From Anastrepha obliqua (Eukaryota > Arthropoda > Insecta > Diptera > Tephritidae): a stretch of DNA of 64,000 nucleotides. Every line of letters begins with the position of its first letter. Position 1 is the stretch's first letter. The DNA is taken from NCBI RefSeq assembly GCF_027943255.1, contig NC_072893.1, positions 123,379,784 to 123,443,783 on the forward strand, given 5' to 3'. Below, in pieces: positions 56,670-64,000 of the stretch. Position numbers and translations under genes: made by a program. The notes beneath the pieces are model-generated. The model was given only the letters and a program-made list of their open reading frames with translations. It was not told the origin of the DNA and searched no databases.

Positions 56670-59600
56670 GGCACGTGCCATTTTTGCTGATTGAGCTTAT
56701 TTGGATTTATTATTCAGAGTTAGTGGTAAAAGTAATTAGAATTGAACTGATCGAATGGGCCACTCGACATATTCAAAGAAATAATGCAATGAAATTATCT
56801 ACCAGATTATTATGAAAAAAAACAAATTCTTTGCAACAATATTTTGGTTTTCTATTATCGTTTTAAGCTCTCATGCTTTTAAATATAGCTCCATACAATA
56901 AAGTGTAAGATTCAAGTGACTGTGAAATACCGCTGATTTTTAATATTTTTTTTTCGACGGTGAAGCCTAGCATCATATAAAAAAATTCGAGCATGCACCT
57001 CTAATAGAAAAAAGCGGGACACCTCAGCGAAAAAAGTACGAAACGGTATTTTGTAATTACTTGAAATTTGCACTTTTTTGTACTAAAATTAAATTGCCAT
57101 CTCCTGAAAAATTCTTAAAATTCTGGTTAAAGTTGATGAAATTAAGTTAAGTTTTGATGCAATTAAATTTTTTTTTATTTTGCTAAGTTTGAAGTTCTCG
57201 TTACGCGTACCGTTTTTCCTTATAAAAAATAGTGGTGTGTTTATGAATTTGCAGTGAGTTGTATATGAGAAGAAATCGTAGTGGTACGAATTAATGGTGG
57301 CTATGCGGAGTACACGTAGCAATTTTTTGCAAAAACTTCTTAGCTTATTTTCAAAATTTTATTAGTAATAGGAAATAATTAATAAATTTCATTAATGCAG
57401 AGTGTTAGTAAAGAGCTTAGGGGCTTAAAGCCAATAAACTATACTCCGATCGGTTCCGCCTTTTTTGATTTGTTGTAGTTTGAAATTTCATTTTATATTT
57501 TTTTAACACATTTCGGCTTATAGACATGGCACGTTTGTGGTTTTATGCAATTTATGTAAAGTCACCTTATTTGGTGAATAAATTTCGTTCTAAATTTCTT
57601 TATTAATATTCTTTATATCAAAAGCGTTTGGCGGATTGGAAAAAGCGCTGACACAAGTGTCTTATATCCGAGAGGGGTTACTTTGAAGAGGATTAAATAG
57701 GAATTGATGAAACTTTTCAAAAAATTTCTGTTTAAAAAGTTTGAAATTTTTATGACATTTTCAAAATTTATAAAATTTCAAGGCCATGCAACGTTTTGGG
57801 CATTTTCGTTCCGCGAGAGAGAGAAAAGATATAATGTAGAGGAAAAGGAGAGTGAGAGCTATACCTTATATATATCTCAGATACACTTTAGGCTTTTTTT
57901 CTTGAGTTTTTCCGTGTGGTTGCTAATTTCTAGTGAGAAATAGCACGGCCTACTTTTTGGCGCTTGTTGGTTGGTGCAAACTTGTAGGAAATATATTTTT
58001 GGTGCCTACTTTTTGGCGTTATATTTCCTTGCTGCCAACTGTTTGGGTCGTTTTTTAGTCGTTTGGTCCCTCTTTCTTTGTCTGCCTTGAAAGTTTTACT
58101 TGTGTTATGTGTACTACTTTTTTTAATTTGCACAAAGCTTGGGACTTGTCGTTATGTGGTTTTTGTAGTAGAATGAATGATATTACAATTCAGAAAAATT
58201 ATTAAAAAGAAATAAGCAGCTTTTAAACAGTCAAAACTTGCCAATAAGCCACTATTTTATAGTTATTTAACACAGCGTAGAATATCTACGTACTTTTGTA
58301 GGGATAGCAGGGACAAGGCGTCAAACTCGTCAAAGCTGGCTGGTTGAAGAAATTTATCTTACTTTATTTTAGCTCATCGTTAGCTGCACAAAGTTTAACT
58401 GTGCGAAAGACAAACCACCTAAATTTAATTAAAATTTAATTAAACATAGCAGTAAATGGTGGTTTTTTCTGTAGCCCACTTTTCTCGCTAATCTCGCAGT
58501 TCCCATTATTTTTGCTGTTATGATGTGTCGTTTTTTGGTTTTGATTTGTTTTTACAGTTTCTTCATTTTTCATTGTTATTGCCGCTATTTTCCTGTATAT
58601 AGCCAGCGCTTCACAATGCACCTCAACGAGGCTTGCACAAGTGAGCGTTTGTCGCGTGAAGCTTGTCTTAAGTCTGCTGCGATTTTTTTTTTTTTAAGTT
58701 TTTTTATTTTTATTTTTGACTGCACTGTTTTCTACATACGTACATTTGGCGAAAGTGCACGATGCGTCTTTCATTAGATGGGTACAAGTTGTTCGACATG
58801 AAATTTAAGCGAAAATGTGGTGTGATGCAATGTTGCGCAAACAAGTACACACGCACGCACACAATGACACAATTGGATGTTAAAAAAAACAATAATTGTT
58901 GAGTGCAAGCAATGAAACTGCAATGAGTAGCAATTTTAACAAAAAAAAAAAATAAAAAAAAAACAAAAATGCTTGGCATATAAATTTGGCAAACTCTAAT
59001 TAAAAATTTGTAAAATTTTTCTTGAAGAAAAAAAATTATGGAAACCACAAAAATTGCTAATTTCGTTGACAAAATTCAAATGCTCATACTTGCGAAAAAA
59101 ATTACTTCAAATGTGAAATTGTAGCGTTCAATTTGATGTTGACAAATAGGTTTTAAAAAAATATATTGCATAGATTTCATAAAGTGCAAAACAAATTGAG
59201 AAAAACTGTTAAAAATAAATTTCTAAAATTCGTTTAAAAAGTTCTAAATTTTTTTTTGAATTTCTGAACTTCTTTTAGAAATTTCTAATTTAAATTTCAA
59301 GATTTATTTTAATTCTGTTTTTACAAAAATTTGGTTTTAATATAATACAATAAAATTTTTGAAAAATTCTGAGAACCTTCAAAAGCTTATCGAATCAGTT
59401 CAATTACCTATTTGAGCAGTTAAAAATTAAGAATGAATGAACTGTCATCTTGGCAGTTGCAATTATAATGGAAAATGCATACATTTTGTTGTTGTGCTGA
59501 CATGGTATTTTGCAAATGCCAGGACGCCAGATTATTTATTTGCACTTAATTGTAAACACCTGTAAACCCTGAATTAAAGGGAATTGGCTTATTAATTTTA

Positions 59601-59675
59601 GGGGTTTCAGAACTATTCAAAAATATAAGTTAAGAAATTTTTAATAAAAAAATATAAAGAAAAAGATTTAATACT
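56670..59675. other. AT-rich intergenic DNA, no gene seen
   Basis: It holds no supported coding sequence. GCCTACTTTTTGGCG occurs twice at 57947 and 58003. The long open frame on the minus strand at 59072-58710 starts from TTG and has no ATG. Confidence 0.35.
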
Positions 59676-59679
59676 AAAA

Positions 59680-60860
59680 ATTATTTTTAAATCACAAAAT
59701 CGCTTTTGTTTTATGCACTTTCAAAATTCTTTTGTACATATATTGAAAATATGTAAAAGATCAGAAATTCATTTCAACTCCCACTTCATTAAAAGTTAAG
59801 TGGCAACACTATTGAAAGTAATTTTTTTACAAAAGTGTTCATAATCAGATTTTATGTAACACTCATATTCTGATATTTATTCACAGCTCTTTAATTAAAT
59901 TCTATTTTTTCATTCAAAATTAAGTGGCAACGCCATACAAGTACATTTTTAATAAAGATGCTTTTGCTTCCATTGAACACATTTCGTTTGATAACCATAT
60001 TACAATATTGAAGTACAATTTTTTTAGCTAATTCCTACTTTTGTACTTAAAATTAAGTGGCAACGTCATTCGAGTATATTTTTAAATCAAGATATTTTTG
60101 CTTCTCTCGAACTCAGTTCGTTTTCAACCATATTCTAATATTAAATGCAAAATTGTTTAACTAATTACTATTTTCACATTAAAAATTAAGTGGCAACTTC
60201 ATTAAATAATATTCTTTAATCAACGTCTTCTTATCTCTTTTGAGTGCATTCCATTTGACAGCCATATTCTCATATTTACTTCAAAACCTTTTAACTAATT
60301 TTTATTTTTACATTAAAAATTAAGTGGCAACGTCATACAAGCATATTTTTTAAGCAAGATATTTTTCCTTCTCTCGAATACAGTTCGTTTGCAACCATGT
60401 TCCAATATTAAATGCAAATTTTTTGAAGTAATATCTATTTTTACATAAAAAATTAAGTGGCAACTTCATAAAATAATATTGTTTAAACAAGATATTTTCT
60501 CTTCTCTCGAAAACAGTTCGGTTGCAACCATGTTCCAATATTAAATGCAAATTTGTTTAACTAATTTATATTTTTGTACTAAAAATTAAGTGGGCAACGC
60601 CTTACATTTTTTAATTCAAGTTTTCTTCTCCTCTTGAACACAATTGCTTTGATAACCGTATTCCCATATTAATTTGTAATTAATTTCTTTTTTTGCATTA
60701 AAAACTAAGTGGCAACGCCTTTGCTAAATTATTTTTTATCGAAATTGGTTCAAACAGCATACGTCCCTACCTAAATACGCACATTTAAATCAGTTGTGTC
60801 ATAAGTTACTATTTTTGCATTAAAAACAAGGTGGCAACACTTTCAAACATTTGTTTAAGG
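59680..60860 (+). repeat. minisatellite, unit about 133 bp, about nine units
   Basis: The anchor AAAATTAAGTGGCAAC recurs at about 59797, 59921, 60054, 60187, 60321, 60454, 60587, 60706 and 60829. The spacing is 133-134 bp in the central six units and 119-124 bp at the edges. Between anchors, CTTCTCTCGAA-ACAGTTCG, CAACCATGTTCCAATATTAA and GTTTAACTAATT recur too. Units 60321-60586 are the most alike; outer units are diverged. Non-coding. Confidence 0.9.
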
Positions 60861-60869
60861 TTCAAGTTT

Positions 60870-63165
60870 TCATAAACAACCTTGCCTTAAAACTCATGTG
60901 GTTACAATATATTTTTTTATGTTTTTTACGAACTTTTATTTCTTTTTTTAATAAAATGCTTTTTTGAATTGTGAATAGGTGGCTGCTTTCTGCTGAAAAG
61001 AGTGCAACCATCTACAATCAATAGGCGTTGAAATGAACTAAAAAATATTAAATTCGATCTAGTCGTATTATGAGCGATGCTCTTTCCACCAATTTCGCGC
61101 ATTTTATATGCATATAGCTATAATACATACAAAGAGACAGACATATGAAGAGATTGAAATGCAAATAAATGCACGAATATTTCACGTTTTTCAGAAAAGG
61201 TCATTTACACGGAATGTTTCGAGTTTTCTTTTCATTGCTTTGTTTGTAGTATTATTTGTATTTATATTTTTATTTTTGTTCGTAGTTTTATTAATTTTTT
61301 ATTTCTATTTTTATTTTTACTTTTATTTTTATTTGTTTTTTATTTTTACAAACTTTTTCCGCACAAGTATTTTCGAAAATTGCATTATGTGTATATATTT
61401 GTTTTTATGTATTTTATTTTTTGCGTGCAACGACTTTCAAGTTCGCTGCCTAAGTCGTTTGTCTGTTCAAGTAGAGCAGCTAATGCATTTAAATTAGCGG
61501 CTGCACTGGTCACTGTGAGAAGCTGCTACCTATTATTTGATTATTTGATGGTATTTTTTTTTCTAATTTGTTTTTCTTTTTTTTATTTTGAACACACTTT
61601 GCTTGATGTGTCTGGAAGTTTAGATTCCTATTATTTTCAATTTGATTATTTTCTTTAAACTTTTTTTACTCCGCGCCATCGCATATTTGCTTTGGTTCTC
61701 ATTGTTTATTCGATAAAAAAAGTTTCCGACCCACTCAAGTGTTTCCCATACATACATAAATGCGTGCATATGCCTCATTTTTTCCTACTTGTCCATCCCA
61801 TTTAAGTCTGTTATTATTATTTTTTCCTCGTTTTTTGCAAGCACGTTTTCAATTGCAAATATCATTTTCGTCTTTCACACGCCACAACAATTGCTTACTC
61901 ACCTTCACTTGTTACGTTTTGTGGGACAACAAGAGTGGCATGAGCTGAGACTGCCACTCTGCCGTCTGCACTCTGTAAGAATGCGCTTTGCATTCGTGGT
62001 TAAACATGTGCATATGTGTGTGTGTGTAGGAATAGGAAACCATTTGCCACGACTATTTACGCTCATATGCAATTATTGTATAAACAATTCACTGCGGTTC
62101 CATTGACTGACATATTTATTTGCAATAAAATTGAGTGAATGCTTTTTTAAAGACATAAAATCTTAACTAATTTAAAAATTGAAAGTAAAAGTTGTAAAGT
62201 ATAATTGTGAGAAAAAAGCAATCACTAAAGTATTTAAAGCGTGTTTTATTGCATAAATGGCAAATTAAATAAGTCAATGCAGTAAGCGTGTCGATATAGT
62301 GACACACATCTATGTATGTATGCAAAAATATGTATACCCATACATATGTACAATGTGAGCGTACAGCTGTGACATTTAATTGTATTTGGATACCTAATTT
62401 CACAACTTTGAGTTGCTCTCAGGTCAGTATTCTTGGTCTGTTTCTTGATATCACCTTTTCGAGATTTCTGCTCTAAGTTGAAGATGTCGACATTTACTCT
62501 ATAAAATAGGCAGTTGAACCTTCAGATTTACAACAATCTGAATCTGAATCTGAGTTTAAACAGATTCCACATTTGGTGCGAAAAAATCATCTGCATATAC
62601 AGCACGCGAAAGAAATATAGCCCCTCAAAATTTTGAGCAGTTTTGACAATTTTAATTTTTTTATTAATATTCTGTTTCTTTTTTTAATAAATGTATATAG
62701 CTCATATCTAACATAAAACCATATAAATCCAAATTTAAAATTTTATACAAAATTAAAAAAAAAAATTAACAAATTGTCATACAAATTTTTAACTTTTCGG
62801 TCAGTATTAAAGAAATTAAATAGAGTATGTAACGGTATATGTGTAATAATGTAATAGCAAAATCAAGTGCAAGTTTGAAGCTGCTAGAAGTCTCTTTGAA
62901 TTCCTACAATTTTCTTCTCGACAGTATTGCGCCTTATCTCCTTATAAGAAAACCACAAAATTTGTAATTTGCATGGAGAAAATAGGCAACATCAGGCAGG
63001 AAAAATATTTAACTATTATATTAAAAATAAACGAAAATTGTTAGGCTCGACTTTCTCTATTTCACTCAACTTTTTTATTTTATTTTTCCTTGTTCACTCC
63101 TCTCGGGAGCATAGCGCCTCGACAAGACTTGTCTTTCGTTGGTTTCGTTAATCTATTTCATTTCT
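60870..63165. other. AT-rich intergenic DNA, no gene seen
   Basis: (TTTTTA)n tracts at 61255-61345 and a TG run at 62014-62030. A triple TCTGAA hexamer lies at 62530-62550. A plus-strand TATAAAATAG at 62499 has no recognisable exon after it. Confidence 0.35.
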
Positions 63166-63179
63166 GACAGGGTAAGTGA

Positions 63180-63624
63180 TTAGCCTGCCGCTATCAGTCC
63201 TAAGGAGTAGGAATGCCCACCTGTCGTTGCTTAAGAACAACGCCTTCTTACTGCTGGGAGCGCCATCTGTATTTCACATTTTTTGGCCAGAAGGTTCGCA
63301 CTGGTGGTTGAGGACTTCGCTAGAGTGGTGTGTCTGCGCGATTACTGCGGCTGCCCGTTTCCTCTTGCTGGCGCCACTTGATGCATTGTGTAACTGTGTG
63401 TTTTTCTTTGTTTTTGCGTGTTTTAGTAACCACAATGTGCGGGAGTAAGGAGGTAAAGGATGGAAAGGATAAGTTTTTGGGTTTGAGGAATGAGATTTTT
63501 GTTTTTTCAGAAACAGGGAAAGTAGGTAAATTTGGAAAAGTGAGAGGACCGTACTTTACTTGGGATTTGAATCCACATCCTCTGGGATGGCAGGCTAGTG
63601 CACTTACGCTAGACTACCGAGGCC
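63180..63624 (-). mobile_element. tRNA-derived SINE
   Basis: Reading the minus strand from 63624, GGCCTCGGTAGTCTAGCG starts a tRNA-like head with A box TAGTCTAGCGTA (63616-63605) and B box GGATTCAAATCCC (63574-63562). The text around CTAGCCTGCCATCC resembles a tRNA-Gly anticodon arm. It is unlikely to be a true tRNA gene because the acceptor stem is not closed after the B box. The body probably extends to about 63180, but the tail is not defined. Confidence 0.55.
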
Positions 63625-63639
63625 GTACTCAATTTTAGT

Positions 63640-63970
63640 GCGCTTTAAAACTGCGTACCTAATTTTCGCTTTTTTAACCCTTTACAGCATATGAGCCGCC
63701 CATGTATGGTATTGCAGTTTTGATTCAATTTTATTTCCGGATTAAATGTTATACAATAATTCAAACTATTTTAATTTATCGAATATATATTTAGAAATAA
63801 TGAAACGCCAACAATTTCTTATCATTTTATGACTTTTTGATATAACCTCACTTTTGTGTAAGTGGGTGAAAAGGCAGAATTAAAGTGCGAGTGACACATT
63901 TTCAAAAAACGGTAACAGCGCAAAATGCAAGAACTTTTTTGACAGCGTTCCCTCGACGGTCTGCTCCGCG
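63640..63970. other. no gene seen
   Basis: AT-rich non-coding DNA, no motif recognised. Confidence 0.3.
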
Positions 63971-63972
63971 TA

Positions 63973-64000
63973 ACCGGAACGACGAGGATTTATATCCGGC
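63973..64000 (+). mobile_element. LINE 3' UTR module, cut by window end
   Basis: ACCGGAACGACGAGGATTTA then TATCCGGC matches the block at 26604-26632. The element would continue beyond the window. Confidence 0.4.

Noticed and set aside
58710..59072. Minus-strand frame with a hydrophobic start, considered as the missing first exon of the 38.7-40.9 kb gene
   Set aside because: It begins from TTG with an in-frame stop just upstream and no ATG, and has no donor at a suitable position.
61108..61497. 129-codon Phe/Tyr/Leu-rich frame suggesting a membrane protein
   Set aside because: It comes from a TTTTTA tract; codon content is purely compositional.
61890..61960. Minus-strand ATG followed by CCACTCTTGTTG and a good GTGAGTAAG donor, considered as a signal-peptide exon
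   Set aside because: A TAA lies in frame before the donor.
63555..63624. Genuine tRNA gene
   Set aside because: A and B boxes are present, but the 3' acceptor strand does not pair with the start, and the sequence runs on as a SINE-like body.

Overview
The window is from the nuclear genome of an insect, most likely a higher dipteran. A tephritid fruit fly is my best guess, from the AT-rich intergenic DNA, the short 60-120 bp introns with GTRAGT donors and pyrimidine-CAG acceptors, the mix of mariner, LINE and tRNA-derived SINE remnants, and the (CATA)n microsatellites. The species call is inference. No prokaryotic feature (operon, CRISPR array, ribosome binding site) is present.

Three host genes can be supported, all on the minus strand. 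(1) A BTB-BACK-Kelch protein gene has its start codon at 5609 and at least five exons running down to about 346. It leaves the window on the left before its propeller is complete. Its introns are stuffed with transposons: a mariner fills most of intron 4, and a second mariner plus a LINE piece lie in intron 2. (2) A three-exon gene at 10149-16574 encodes a 790-residue secreted Gln/Tyr-rich protein. I assembled it by finding the tiny first exon, which carries half a signal peptide, about 4 kb upstream behind a TATA box. (3) A second gene of similar layout, at 38683-40932, encodes a Gln/His/Tyr-rich protein. Its first exon is not identified. Genes 2 and 3 share exon layout and a basic-cleavage/DGE motif at the same splice junction and may be distant paralogues for an extracellular matrix such as cuticle or eggshell.

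The rest is mostly transposable elements in various states of decay. There are at least eight mariner copies from several lineages, plus one mariner-type MITE. A 5'-truncated RTE-like LINE with an intact RT frame lies at 35.2-36.9 kb. Many fragments of LINEs with RNase H and RT domains are present, along with two tRNA-derived SINEs and several long-inverted-repeat elements or MITEs.

The best structural finds are nested insertions whose boundaries can be read from target-site duplications. A 2753 bp DNA transposon with roughly 90-109 bp inverted ends, CAC-type termini and a TTA duplication sits inside a TA-flanked mariner (42.6-46.6 kb). A deleted endonuclease/RT LINE sits inside the RNase H domain of another LINE (50.6-53 kb). 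A mariner MITE sits inside a longer MITE (33.2-33.7 kb). There is also a roughly 133 bp minisatellite of about nine units at 59.7-60.9 kb. Long stretches (22.8-24.3, 24.7-32.2, 56.7-59.7 and 60.9-63.2 kb) hold no gene I can support.
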